Assembly (NCBI GenBank): GCA_045576855.1
Contig: JAZNHG010000002.1
Location: 43,837-107,836 of the forward strand
From: Colimorpha sp045576855
GTDB taxonomy: Bacteria; Bacteroidota; Bacteroidia; Bacteroidales; P3
DNA length: 64,000 nt
Direction: 5' to 3'
Shown here in pieces: positions 47,259 through 59,500 of the stretch. How positions within the stretch are numbered: the stretch's first letter is position 1; each line of letters begins with the position of its first letter. The translations under genes and the position numbers were made by a program. The notes under the pieces are model-generated. The model did no database searches. It was not told the origin of the DNA and saw only the letters and a list, made by a program, of their open reading frames with translations.

Positions 47259-47855
47259 TTACAAGTCAAATGGGCCGTATAGCCCCATAGTCCCTATTGG
47301 ACTTATAGGGCTTATAGGACTCATAGGGCCAATAGGACTTAAAAATCCTATCGGGCTGTTGTCTTTGATAAAGTGGAAGTGCATCTCGAAGAGGCTGTTC
47401 TCGGTGACGGCATAGCGGAAGCCGCCGCTGAGGATGGTGGTCTGTACGGGCAGGCTGTGGTCGAGCCACAGGGGTTGTGCCATGCCGAACAGGTGTGCCA
47501 CGGCGCCCCAGAGGGAGAGGCGGTCGGCCACTTTGTATTCGGCCGAGGCCCATAGTGCGTTGACGCGTGTGCCCTGTCGCAGGGGTGCCAGGTCGCGCTC
47601 GCCGCGGCCTTTCAACTCATAGGTGGGCAGCAGGTTGCCTGCCGCCAGCAGGCCGCTTTTTATAGTGAGGCGCGTGTTGGGATGCCATTCTATAGAGGGT
47701 GCCGCCCAGCTGAGCAGCTGGGTCTGTCCGAAGCCGCTGGCCACCGTGCTGCCGACCGACATATGGAGCTTCCACGGGTCGGTGTCGGCCCATTGGGCTT
47801 GCACGCCGAGGGTGGAGAGTAGCAGGAGCAGCAGGAGGGTGGCTTTCGGTTTCAT
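47259..47855 (-). CDS. exported barrel-like protein with a repeat-derived C-terminus
   Basis: The 198-residue protein has a signal peptide (MKPKATLLLLLLLSTLGVQAQ) and alternating strands (TIKSGLLAAGNLLPTY, VNALWASAEYKVADRLSLWG, TTILSGGFRYAVTENSLFEMHFHF) that suggest an outer-membrane barrel. The last 30 residues (NSPIGFLSPIGPMSPISPIS...) are encoded by 9-bp repeats and replace what looks like a natural end at HFHFIKD. It sits between a lipoprotein gene and DUF4290. Confidence 0.6.
   Translation of the reverse strand: MKPKATLLLLLLLSTLGVQAQWADTDPWKLHMSVGSTVASGFGQTQLLSWAAPSIEWHPNTRLTIKSGLLAAGNLLPTYELKGRGERDLAPLRQGTRVNALWASAEYKVADRLSLWGAVAHLFGMAQPLWLDHSLPVQTTILSGGFRYAVTENSLFEMHFHFIKDNSPIGFLSPIGPMSPISPISPIGTMGLYGPFDL
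47275..47350. repeat. short 9-bp repeats (ATAGGACTT type), locus 2
   Basis: About seven units of ATAGGACTT-like sequence run through the 3' end of the 47259-47855 gene, and are related to those at 46582. Confidence 0.75.
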
Positions 47856-47867
47856 TGTATCGGTTTG

Positions 47868-50288
47868 TTATCTGTGGCGATATTTGGTGGCGGTAGGTGC
47901 TTTGAGCGATGGGGCGCTATGGGCGGACGGGGTGCTGCCACGGGTCCATTCGTAGCCATTGGTTCCGCGATTGCTGTTGAGCGAGCTGAGCAGGGTGCCC
48001 AACGTCGTGTTGTCGACGGTGGTGATGCAGTCGTTCACGTCGGCTTGTGTGCCCCCTACCAGGTGGCAGTTGGTCAGGGTGCCGTTTGTCTTTGTGCCGT
48101 AGAATTGCGGCGTGGTGGCATCGACCTCCAGGGTATAGCAGTTGTTGACGGAGGCCGAGGTGGTTGTCATGTGGCCTACCAAGGTACCATAGATGCCGGT
48201 GGCGTCCGAGCTGCTGACTACAAAGTGCTTGAGCAGGGCGTAGCAGTTGGTGATGCTGCCACCACTCTGCGTGGCCACGATGCCGCCTGCATAGTGGGCT
48301 CCACCGACGGTGCGAAGGGTGATGAAGAGTGACGAGTCGTCGATGAAGCAGTTGCGTACTTCGCCGCCGTTGAGGTTGGCCACGATGCCGCCCACATTGT
48401 TGCCGCTCAAGGCATGGGTTTCGACATAGCAGTAGTCGACGATGCCGCCATTGGTGTTCACGATGCCGCCCACGGTGCCGTTGGCGCGCAGGATGGCATT
48501 GGCGCTCATGTAACAGTTCTTCACGATGTGGCTTGCACCATTCAGGTTGTTATAGACGATACCGCCCCAGTTGGCTGCGTCGGTGAAGTTGTTGTAGCTG
48601 ATATCGGTGTAGCAGTCTTGCACGACTCCCTCGTTGGTGAGGCAGATGCCGCCGCGGTCGCCACCCGAACCGGCGATGGAGGCCGGCGACGACAGGATGC
48701 AGCCCTGTATCGTGCCCTGGTTGTTCTTGCAGATTCCGCCGAAGTCGCTGTTGTTGTGCAATATGCGTACCACGCCGCAGTCGCTGCCGATAATGGTGCC
48801 TTTGTTCATAACGCAGATACCGGCATAGGTGCTGACGCCTCCCGGTTTTCCATAGAAGCGCTTGTTGTCGTCGGTCGAGATGGTGTTAGATATGTTGCGG
48901 CAGTTCTCGATGGTGCCTTTGTTGGTGTGGCAGAGGGGTGAGTAGTCGAGGGTGTCGACGTGAGCATCAGTGCTGAGGTTGATCAGGCTGTCGGTGACGA
49001 TGGCCAACCCTTTCACGTGGCCGTTGGTTCCGATGCTGTTGAACAGGGGCACGCAGCTGCGATTGGTGATACCGTGGGTGGTGCGCGCGGCATTGCTGTA
49101 GTAGGTCATGTGGCCGGTGAAGTTGTTGATGCCGGTGGTCCAGTTGGTTTTGTTGAGGATGATATCGGAGCGCATGATGCGGAACCAGGTGTTGGCTGTC
49201 ACCTTCTGTCCGTTGATGTAGACGTCGCCGCCGGTGCGGGGATTGTTGAAGCAGTCGCGCAGGTGGGTCAGGTCGGCCAGGGTGTAGATCTTGAAGGGGC
49301 GCTCTTCGGTGCCGTTGCCCACGAGGCCGGGTTCCACATCCCATTCGCCGGCCGTGAGGCTGGTGATGCCGATGGCACGCAGGTAGGTGATGCCGTTGCG
49401 GCGTGTGTGCACGCTGACATCCTTGGTGAAGTGGCCGTCGGTGGTGTTGACTGTCACACGGAGCTTGTAGTCGGTGGTCACGTCGCGGTGGGCCACGGCA
49501 GGCAGCACCAGGTAGAAGCTGCGCAGCGAGTCTTTCATGAAGGGCAGGCTGCCGCCGGGCATCTGAAGGGTGATGGTGTAGCCTACGTTATCAATATTGC
49601 TCACGTTCTTGTCCAAGAAGGGGTCGTAGGTCTTGTAGTTGAGCACAGGGAAAAGGCCGGTGAGGGGTTTGGGGGTGTCGCTTACCTCTTCGACGGTGAT
49701 GCTGGTGATGTTGTGCTGGCCTTCGGTGGCATTGTAGAACTGCAGGCGCACGATAGCAGCCATAGCACGGAAGTTGAGGTTGAAGGCTTCGGAGTGCGGT
49801 TTGTCGTCCCACTCGCCGCCATACCAAGCTACCATCGGTATCACGTCGGTGGCAAAAGAGACGTCGTTGCGGTAGCCTTGGGTGGTGGGCACCAGCAGCT
49901 TGATGGTGCTGAAGTCGGCCTTTGTGCCGCTATGGGTGATGACATTCTGGTCGGAGTAGGGGTGCAGACCCAGGAAGTACTTGGAGTCCCACGTCAGTTC
50001 GCTGAGGAAGGTTCCGTTGTAGTCCTCGTATTGGCCACCGCTACCGGTCAGGTAACCCATCGAGGGGGTTCCCGTCCAGGTGTCGCTGCTGATGCTTATC
50101 TTGTCGTTCGGCTCCCAGTATATCCATTCTTCGTTGACCAAGTGCACCTTCGCGTTGTTGTCCGACTGCATCTGCTCTATCGTCGAAACGAATTCAAACT
50201 GCATCATCTCCTCTTTGTCCTCGCAGGCCGTCAGGCTGAGCAGCGAGGCCAGCGTCAGAAGCATTCCTTTTATCTTGGTGTGTTTCAT
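47868..50288 (-). CDS. fimbrillin/GLUG lipoprotein
   Basis: The 806-residue protein has a lipobox LSLTAC (Cys22). Residues 30-310 resemble a fimbrillin-like adhesin (WIYWEPNDKISISSD, FNLNFRAMAAIVRLQFYN, SFYLVLPAVAHRDVTTDYKLRV). Residues 320-800 contain GLUG-type repeats (GICVMNKGTIIGSDCG, GGICLTNEGVVQDC, GGIVNTNGGIVDYC, GGIVANLNGGEVRNC, GGIVATQSGGSITNC). The layout equals that of 23207-25009, so they are paralogues. It lies 24 bp after the small gene behind the giant adhesin, so it may belong to the same surface operon. Confidence 0.8.
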   Translation of the reverse strand: MKHTKIKGMLLTLASLLSLTACEDKEEMMQFEFVSTIEQMQSDNNAKVHLVNEEWIYWEPNDKISISSDTWTGTPSMGYLTGSGGQYEDYNGTFLSELTWDSKYFLGLHPYSDQNVITHSGTKADFSTIKLLVPTTQGYRNDVSFATDVIPMVAWYGGEWDDKPHSEAFNLNFRAMAAIVRLQFYNATEGQHNITSITVEEVSDTPKPLTGLFPVLNYKTYDPFLDKNVSNIDNVGYTITLQMPGGSLPFMKDSLRSFYLVLPAVAHRDVTTDYKLRVTVNTTDGHFTKDVSVHTRRNGITYLRAIGITSLTAGEWDVEPGLVGNGTEERPFKIYTLADLTHLRDCFNNPRTGGDVYINGQKVTANTWFRIMRSDIILNKTNWTTGINNFTGHMTYYSNAARTTHGITNRSCVPLFNSIGTNGHVKGLAIVTDSLINLSTDAHVDTLDYSPLCHTNKGTIENCRNISNTISTDDNKRFYGKPGGVSTYAGICVMNKGTIIGSDCGVVRILHNNSDFGGICKNNQGTIQGCILSSPASIAGSGGDRGGICLTNEGVVQDCYTDISYNNFTDAANWGGIVYNNLNGASHIVKNCYMSANAILRANGTVGGIVNTNGGIVDYCYVETHALSGNNVGGIVANLNGGEVRNCFIDDSSLFITLRTVGGAHYAGGIVATQSGGSITNCYALLKHFVVSSSDATGIYGTLVGHMTTTSASVNNCYTLEVDATTPQFYGTKTNGTLTNCHLVGGTQADVNDCITTVDNTTLGTLLSSLNSNRGTNGYEWTRGSTPSAHSAPSLKAPTATKYRHR

Positions 50289-50312
50289 TTGTGTTGCCTT
50301 TTGTGGTTGAAG

Positions 50313-50510
50313 TTAGAACAGCCAATCGCCGGTGGTATATTGACCGTCGTTGTCGGTATATTCAGTGAATTCGTCGCTCGACCGCTGGGTGGTGTTGTCA
50401 TCGCCGGCGATAAGCACATAGTCCTTGTGCAGGGCTACGCTGTTGGCGTAGCCCTCCTCGGGCTGATAGAGATATACCTCCAGTTGGGGTTTCAGATAGC
50501 GCTTCTTCAT
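50313..50510 (-). CDS. small protein behind the giant adhesin
   Basis: The 65-residue protein starts MKKRYLKPQLEVYLYQPEEGYANSV; its ATG overlaps the stop of the giant adhesin (ATGA). It has no signal peptide or membrane segment and an acidic end. The KPQLEVY opening resembles small proteins that often accompany fimbrillin-type genes in Bacteroidetes. Function unknown. Confidence 0.6.
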   Translation of the reverse strand: MKKRYLKPQLEVYLYQPEEGYANSVALHKDYVLIAGDDNTTQRSSDEFTEYTDNDGQYTTGDWLF

Positions 50511-53500
50511 TTCTTTATTAGTTTTTGTATGGTGACATTGCCAGCCGTGTGTACCCGCAGGTAGTATGCGCCGGTGGGATAATGGCTCACGTCGATGGTT
50601 ATATTGTCGTTGTTACGTGTATTGTAATCTTGCAGTCGACGTCCTTCGTTGTCGTAGAGTTCCACATGGCTCATTGTCTCGCTGGCTTCGATGGTGACGC
50701 GCGAAGTGGTGGGGTTGGGGTAGACGCGGATTTGCAGTTCGGTGTCGGCCTCGACGATGCCCTCCGTGTTGTTGACGGTGAGCAGGAGGGTGACGATGCT
50801 GTCGCATCCGGTCATGGCGCTCTGCAGCGTGTCGTGCAGTACGATGCTGGCCGAGCCGTGCATCTGCATGGTGGTCTGCATCAGGGCCACCTCGGTGGCG
50901 GTGAGGTAGAAGCCGTAGCCGCTGTAGGAGTCGCCCAGCGTCACGCTGTCGGTCACCTGCTCACGTGTGGAGTGGTTGACCACGATGTGCAGCGTGTGCG
51001 TGCTGTCCACCATCATCAGCGAGTCGACGATGTGGCTCACCACCTCGTCGTCGAAGAGGTAGGTCACGCCGTCCCATTCCACGCTGTCGCAACCCGTGAC
51101 GGTGAGCTCCTCGCGGACGGGAATCATGTCGGGTGTGCCGAACAGCGGGTAGCCGTGGTTTGTACCTTCCAGGTCGCTGCGCCAGGTGCGGTGTTCGTTG
51201 CCGTTGGCGCGCACCCACAGGTTCAGCGTGCGGGTCAGGTTGTTCACCCCGTTGGTGTAGTTGCTCAGGGTCACCTGGTTGCCGCTGCCGCTGAAGGCGC
51301 TGCTGTTGTGCGACGTGCCGTTGCCGCGCGTCTGGCCCACGGCCTTGTTGCTCGAGTGGCTGGCGTAGTAGTTGTAGTCGGCTTCGCTGCCCTCGTCGAG
51401 TATGGCGCCCACGCCGCCTTCAGTGGATTCTCCGTTCAGCGTGCCGTAGACATAGTTGTTCTCAATGACGGTGTTCTTGGCATAGCCCACCAGTCCGCCC
51501 ACACGCTGGTTGTGACCCTGGTTCAGGGTGTGCACGTAGTTGTTCAGGATGTAGGAGCGGCCGTCGTCGACGCTCTTGGCGCGTCGCATGCTGCTGGGGT
51601 TGATACTGCTGGTGGCATCGGCATAGCCGACCACGCCACCCAGGTAGACGGCATTCATGCGGTTGATGTTGCGCATGTAGCTGTCTTGGATTTTGCTGCC
51701 CAGGCTATAGCCCACCATACCACCGCTGTAGACTGCATCGCCCACATACTTGGCCGAGGCGCTTGAATTGGAGATGGTGCTCTTTTCGGCCTGGCCTACC
51801 ATACCGCCACTTACGTAATGGGTGGTCAGGATGGTGGTGCTGCTGGTGCTGTTTTCGAGGTTGTCGATGACGGCGACGTTCAGCACCTTGGTCTGCACCG
51901 ACTTGGCGGCCAGCGCACCCACATACTGGGCACCGCGCGCCATCTCGGCCTCCAGCTTGATGCTCTGCACCGTGGCCGAGTCGAGGAAGGCGAACATACC
52001 CACTTCGTTCAGGTTGGGCTCGTCGATGATGAGGTGCTTGATGCTGACATAGCTGCCGTCGGCCAGCGGGGTGGTGGCGGTCTCATCCGAGGCTACGCCA
52101 TAGAAGCGGCCGCGGAAGCGGTGCTGCTGCGTGCCCACGGGGGTCCACTTGTGGGCCGCCATGTCGTAGCCGCCGGTCTTGTCGTGCAGGTACACGTTGT
52201 TGAAGAAGAACGGGCGTGCCTGCGTGCCGTTCAGGCCGTTCACCACGCTGATGAACCAGGCCAGACCGTTCTCGTTGTAGATGTGCACGTCGCCGTTGTG
52301 GGTGGTGACGTAGTTGGCTCCGCTCGGGCGGGCCGTGTAGTAGTAGTCGTTGTGGTACACGGCACCGGCTTCCACCGTGTCGTCGACCACATCGATCCAG
52401 TAGTCATTCGGGCTGTAGTAGGCAATCACGTCCGTGCTGGCCGAAGGCACCACATAGGTGGTCGGCGTGTTGTAGTAGGGCGAGAAGTCCCACATGACGA
52501 ACTTCTTGCCCGCCTTGTCAGCTGCTGCCAGGGTGATGACGTCGCCCTCGCAGAACGAGAGGGTCTGCAGGCCGGGCTTGCTGGGATCGTCCGAGTCGTA
52601 GATGTCGTTGCCCACCACGGCCAGGATGCGGCCGTAGGTCTCGTTGGGCGACACATAGGGAGTGATCTTGATGGCGGCATAGGTGCGCTTACCCTCGGCA
52701 TCGGTACCGTTGTAGGGGTTCTTGCCGTCGGGGTTGGCATCCAGGTCCACCACGGCGTTGTCGCTCCAGTTGGCGGTGTACTCCATCGGGGTGATGACGC
52801 CGCCGCTGATGTCCTTCACCAGCTGCACCTCCACATCCTTGGTCAGGGTGCAGAATCCAGTGACATCCTGGGCGCTGACCTTGTAGTGGTAGGAACCGGA
52901 GGCCGCGTTGTACGGGATGCTGATCGGCGGGGTGACCAGGCTGTCGACCACGGCCTGACGCAGGCCGTCGAAGACGCCGTTCTTCACTTGGCTGTTAATC
53001 TCGAGGTCGGTGTTGGTGGTGGTGCGGGTGCGGGCCACGGCGCCGCCGCCGTTCATGTCTTGCCAGGTGTAGGTGTAGGGGAGGAAACCACCCTGCAGAC
53101 GGTAGAGCAGCGTGTCGCCGCCGGTCGGGCAGCTGGCATCGGGCAGCACTTTGTAGTCCAGTGCGCGGTCGCTCATGAAGTTGGTCGTCTTCGAGGTGCT
53201 TTCCACATTCTTCACGAAGAAGCTGTGGCCGTCGCCCTGCTGGTAGTTGAAGGTGGCGCAGCGGTGCAGGTAGGCGCGCTGGCCGTTGACACCGTAGTTG
53301 TAGAAGATGTTGTAGCCGTCGTCGGACGAGAAGTTGTTGTTCGTGTAGACGGCCTCCTTCAGCTGCGTGGCGCTCGACTGGAAGACCACCTGGATGGTGT
53401 CGCGCTCCGAGGGGCCGGGGAACCACTTGCTGATGCCAATCTTCGTACCGGCGGTGGGCAGCGACGAGATGTAGATCAGGTCGGTCTGCTGGTCGTTCAT

Positions 53501-56500
53501 GTTGTCGCCGGCGGTCTGTTCGGTACGGGTCAGGTAGATGTTGGCCAGGCTGTAATCTGTGTTGGTCAGTTCGCCTGCACTGTTGTAGAGGTTGTCCTCC
53601 TGGAAGGAGTAGTGCACCTTGTTGTTTGCGCCTCCGGCAAGGCCCTTGATGTTGATGGTCTCAATGGCGTAGTAGTCCTGATTGTCGGGATCCTCCACCT
53701 GCAGGTTCTTGGTAGCCACGATGGCGGTACCCTTGCTGGTGGGCGACTGCAGCCACACCGAACCGCCGTCCACATACACGGCGCCGTTCATCGGGTGCTC
53801 GCGGGTGTCGCCGGTCAGCTTCATGCTCAGGTTCTCCTTGATGGTCACATTGTTGATCAGGTTCAGCGTGCTGCCGCCGGTGACGCTGATGGCGCCCATC
53901 CGCCAGTGGTCGGTGCCGCTATAGGTATTGTAGTTGTGTGCCACCGTGGTGCCGTTCTGCAGGGTGAGGGTGCCGTTCTTCACAGCCAGGATGGGGCCTT
54001 GGGCCTTCAGCGTGTCGGCATACTTGTCGTAGACGCCTGTGATGCTGCCGTCGCCGTTCACCTTGTAGTCGCTCAGCAGGTTGGTGTGTGCCGCTTTCCA
54101 AAGCGCCTCTGTCGTGCCGTCCCACTGGTCGCCCACGATTTTGGGCTTGGTCTTGGTAAGCATGCTGCCGTTGAACTCGATGCAGCGGGCCGTGAAGGCG
54201 GCATTGTTGCCGTCGACCGTGATCATCGGGCCGCGGTAGGCGCAGTCCTCACCGGGGAAGGTATGGTGGTGGCCGCTGTAGCGGATCACCTGCACGGGCA
54301 TGTACTCTTCGCCCTTGATGAAGACCTGCGTGTTGTTGCCGATAGTCACCTCGTCGAGGATGGCAATCACGTCGCCCTCCTGGTAGGGGCCGGTGAAGGC
54401 CTCCTGGAAGGTGTGCAGGTAGTCGTTGGGCTCCTTGCCGCACTCTTTGGTGAGTTCGGTGGTGCGGGTATTGGTGCCATCGGTGCCGCTGGAGTGCGAA
54501 TGCATGGTGATGCCGTTGCGCGTGATTGTGTACGGGGCGGTGGCCAGGTAGATGGTGTCGCCGTGGGCACGGGTCTTCACGTAGATGGTCAGGTCGAACT
54601 CGTTGGCGTCCGCCGCGCTGTGGGGGCTCTCGGAGTTGTAGCTCACCAGGTGCATCACCACCTTGCCCACATAGCCTTTGCCCTCGATCTTCGGGTAGAT
54701 GCGGCGTCCGTCGAAGTTCAGCCGCACCACCACGGCGGCCTCGCCGCGGCCGTCGAGGGTACCCAGCTGCTCGCCGTACACGGCGCTGGCGTCGACGACG
54801 TTCTTTCTGGCTATCGTGTCGTTGGTGCCGTTGACTTGGAAGTAGGCGTCCTCGTTGTCGCCGGTGACGCGCTTCTTCCCGATGGCGTGGTAGCCGGCTA
54901 TGGTGTAGAGGTTCTTCTTCTTGTCGTAGGTCAGGTTCTGCGTGTACCAACCCACCGAGGTGGTCAGCGTGTTCGGCACGTTGTCGGTCACGTAAATCTC
55001 CATGCCGAAGCGGTTGGCGTCGTTGACGTCCTCGCCCGTGATGCTGTCTTGCTTGTCGGTCATGTAGAATTTGTTAGGTGCGGGGGTCTCCACAGCGGTC
55101 AGCCAGTTGCCGTCTTGGTCGGTCGGGGCCCAGCTGATGCTCTTCAGGTACACGTCGCGGGTCTGCAGCGTGGCCGGCAGCACCACCTTGCGCTCGAAGA
55201 TGTTGGTGCGGCCTTCGTTGTACATGGCCAGCACCTCGTACTCCATGTCGGTGAATTCCTCCAGCGCGGTGCTGAGGGTAATCTCCACCTCGATGGGCTT
55301 GTTCAGGTTGTTTCCAGCCGAGTCGTACTCATCCAGCTGCAGGCTCACGGTGCCCAGGATGGAGTGGCTGAAGCGGTTGTCGTAGAGCATGTAGAGGTCC
55401 AGCTCGGGCGACACGTTCTCGTCGGCACCCACCACGGCGGTGGAGAAGTCCTTAATCACATTCACGTGGCTGTTGCCCGAGAGGGTTGTGCCACCGTACC
55501 AGTTGGTGCTGTCCTTGAACTCGGCGGGAGCCTTCATGTCGCCGACATTTCTGCCACTGGGGATAAGACCGTTGGTTTGGTCTTCGGTAGTGTAGGTGGC
55601 GAAGTTGGCGCCCGACATCATCATCAGGCCGAAGTAGGTGTTCGAGTTCTGGTAGATGTAGTCGATACCCAGCATGCCGATGCCCGAGGAGCCGGAGGCG
55701 TAAGACAACCCGTGGACGGAACCGTGGGCAGCGGGCTCCACATTGGCGTCGTCGTGGTCAGCGCTGCTGTTGGGCGAGGCGATGCGCCAGCTGTTGCTCA
55801 GCGAGTCGTCGGTGGCGCTAGCCCAGTCGACGGGCAGGTAGCTCTTGTCCACCAGGCGCATCTCCTCGTTCTCGTCGGTCAGGTCGACGCCTTTGACGTT
55901 GATCTTATAGTAGTGTCCGGGTTTGGTGGGCGGCAGGATGAGCATGCTGTGGGCGATGGACAGGTTGTAGTCCTTGCCCGCGTCGCCCTCCAGCGTAATC
56001 TTCTTGTTGTCGGCCAGCGGATTGTCGGGGTTGGAGTGGGCTTCCACCACGGCGAAGCGGCGCCGCGTGCCGTTGCCCAGCGACCACACACGGTACTCCG
56101 AGCTGTAGTTGTAGTAGGGGAATTCCGCTTGGTTCTGTAGCTGCTCTGGAGTGCTGACGCTATCCCAAGTGAGTATGTATCCATTATTTCCAGTGTTGAC
56201 CATCAGCGAATCCTGGCAGACGGAGAGGAAGCCGCCATTATCTTCATTGGTGGTGCCAAACTTGCGTGCTGCCGTGACCACGGCGCTGCTGTTCTTCGGC
56301 GTCAGCAGGTAGGCGTAGCCGTGGATCTCGGAGTAGACACCGTTGTAGATGAAATCGATGTTGATACCGTCGTTGACCACCAGGGCCGTGTAGGCGTTGT
56401 CCGTCTTGTCGAGGATGCCGAGCTGGTCGCAGATGAGTTTGGCATTGGTCGTGTCGCAGTATTTGCTGTCGGCGTCACGTTTCAGGCTGGCGAGGGTTGC

Positions 56501-59500
56501 CTCGTAGCGCGGGAAATAGGGGTACTCGGCCTGCTTCCAGTAGTTCACCTCGCCGATGTTGGTGATGGCGTAGTCCACGTCGATCACGTTGTAGCCCACG
56601 GTGTGGAGGGTGTCGAGGCGGTTCAGGGTGTATTGGTTGCTGAGGTAGGCGCTGATGGCGTCGGTCGAGCCCGTGTACTCGATGGCCGTGTTGTTCAGCC
56701 ACAGGGCGTCGGCGCGCTGTATGGCCTTCAGCTCGCGGGTGGGACGGCAGTCGTCGCCCATCTCGCCGTAGTTGCGCATGTCGATGCGGCTGTACACGTC
56801 GCCGCCGGCCGTCGAGGTACCGGCACCGATGATGGAGCCGATAATGTACATCGTGGGCTTCAGGGATTCGCTACCCGTGTTGTAGCCGTTGCCGTCCACA
56901 AAGATGCGGGTCTCGCCGCCGTAGACGCCGGGCAGGGTGAAGTCGGCCATGCCCGAGCTGTTACCCCAGTTGGGGCCGGCGTAGATGGACTGGTTGATGG
57001 TGAGGGGGTTGGTGCTGACCAGCGTCGCCATAGCGGGCACGTGGCCTCCCGTGGCGCCCGGCTTGAACAGGGCGTAGGCGTCGGGGGTCCCCTGGATGGT
57101 GTCGTTCCACAACTCGCACTTGTCGATGGCGTCGACACCCACGTTGATGTAGGCCGAGCCGTGGATGACGCCCTTGTAGCCACCGCCGTAGACCGAGTGG
57201 CCGATGGTGCCGGCCGTCATGTTGATTACGGCCGAGGGGCGGTTGGTGGTGGTGTTGGTATCGATGCACTCGTTGGCGTAGCCGTCGCTCACGTTGGCCG
57301 AGCCGCCGTAGATCGAGGTACCGACGATGCCGCCGTCCATGTTGAGCATCTTCAAGCCGTAGACCAGCGTCTTGCCGCCGATGCGGCCCGAGGCGCCGGT
57401 GAAGATGTTGTTGTCGAACACAGCCCCGTCGTGCACGTTGACGATGATGTGGCTGTACTTCTCGGGGTCGGCGTAGGCCGTGTCGGTGGTCATATTGGTG
57501 TCGGCTATCTTCTTGCCGCTGCCGTCGAGCACGTAGGCGCCCGCGGCATCTTTCTGGTAGCTGAAGGTGGTGCCCAGCTTGCCGCCGCCGTACAGGTTGC
57601 CCGTGAGGCGGCACTCGTTGACCTCGATGTCCACATACTCGGTGTTGGGCACCGTCAGGTCGATGCCGAAGGTGTCTTTGGTATAGAGGGTGGAGTAGCT
57701 GCCGGCCTCGCTGCCGATACCGGCGATGGCGCCGTCCGCGTCGTCGCCGTCCTCGCCGCCCATGCCGCCGAAGCCGTCGCCGGCACCGTAGATGTTGCCG
57801 TAGGTGCCGCTGTTGACGGTGATGTTGCTGGCGTAGACGTTGCCGGTGAAGTCGTTGCCGCCGTAGACGTTGCGGGCGGTGTAGAGCTCGGCGGTGACGC
57901 TGGCCTCGCGGGGCTGCGTCACACCGTTCAGGATGACGTGGGCGGTACCCTTCACGTCGGAGCCCCAGCAGCCGCCGTAGATGGCGTTGAAGGGTTGCGT
58001 CCAGGTGGGGTAGGTAGTAATATATGTATTATAGGCGTCGCCACCGCGGCCGCCGCCGTAGGCGGTGGCGCTGGTCAGGTTGGTGGCGCTCTTCAGGTGC
58101 ACGTGGGTGGCGCCCACGGCCGACGAGCCGCTGGCCAAACCGGTGGTGTTCTCACCCGTGTTGCCGCGGCGCCGCTGGTCCAGGTGGGCCCAGTTGCCCT
58201 CGCCGCCGCCGTAGATGGCGCCCTCGATGGTCAGCGGGCGCTCCGTGCAGGCTTTGTTGTCCACCATCACCGTCGTGGCACGCACGTCGCCCATGCGGCC
58301 GCCGCCGTAGACACTGGTCTTGATGGTGCCGCCGAAGAGGTTCACCGTGGCGCTGTCCACATAGGGCTCGCCAGTGGTGTGGGTGGCGATGGGGTCACCG
58401 GTGAACAACGTGTCGTCGTAGGCGTAGACGTTCTCGTTCACGCGCGGGTCGATGGACTGGTATTCGTAGTAGCCGTTCGAACCGCCCCAGATGTTGTACA
58501 CCGTGCCGCCGCTGACGTCCACGCGCGTGTTGCCGAACACCGTGCCGGCGATGTCGTTGCCGCCGTAGACGTACTGCACGCCGGCGTCGTTGGTGCCGCG
58601 GATGTCCACGTAGGCCATGTTCTCCACATCGGCCATGCGGCAGCCGCCGAAGACGTTCTGCTTGATGGTCACGTCGGTCGACTGGATCTTCACGTAGGTC
58701 GAGACGTTCTCCACCGTGTTGTCGCAGACATCGGTGAATTCCTCGTTGCCGCGCATCGAACCGGCGTTGCCGCCGCCGTAGACGTTCTCCGCCACGCCGG
58801 CCTTCAGGTCGATGATGGGCACGCACTTGGTCATGTCGTCGCGGTTGTTGCCGCCGAAGATGGTGCCCACGTCGGCCGTCGCGTCGGGCTGGTTTACGTT
58901 GAAGAGGACGCGCACGATGTCGCTCACGCCCACGCCGTTGCCGCCGCCGAAGACGGTGTCGATGTAGGCGCCGTTGTCGGTGTGGATGTCGATGAACGAG
59001 GAGTGCTGTATCGGGCGGTTGTCGACCACGTTGCTCATGCACACGGGCTCGAAGTCGCTGTATTCCGGACGGTCGGGCATGCCGTAGTTGTAGGCGCCGT
59101 TGCCGCCGCCGTAGACGTTGGCCAGGCGCGGCGTGCCCTCGATGAGCAGGTAGGAGGCGAAGTTGGCCTTGTCGCTGCCGTTCAGCTCGGTGCCGTCGGT
59201 GGCCTCGAAGTCGGCCTCGGCGATGTCGAGAGCCGCGTCGCCGGTGTTGATTTTATATTTGCCGAAGTGGTTCACGCTGCCCATGCAGTCGTTGCCGGCG
59301 AAGACCGAGCCGTACACCTTGCCGCCCTTGATGTTGAAGTAGCTCAAGCCGTAGAGCGACGAGAGGTAGCCGCCGCCGTACAGGTTGCCGTCGTGGTTGG
59401 CCAGCTCGTCGGCCGTCTTGGCGGCGGCGCGGTTGGTGGCCAGGTCGGCGACCGTGATGTAGGCCCCGGTGTCCAGCAGGTTGGCGTTGTAGTGCCAGTA

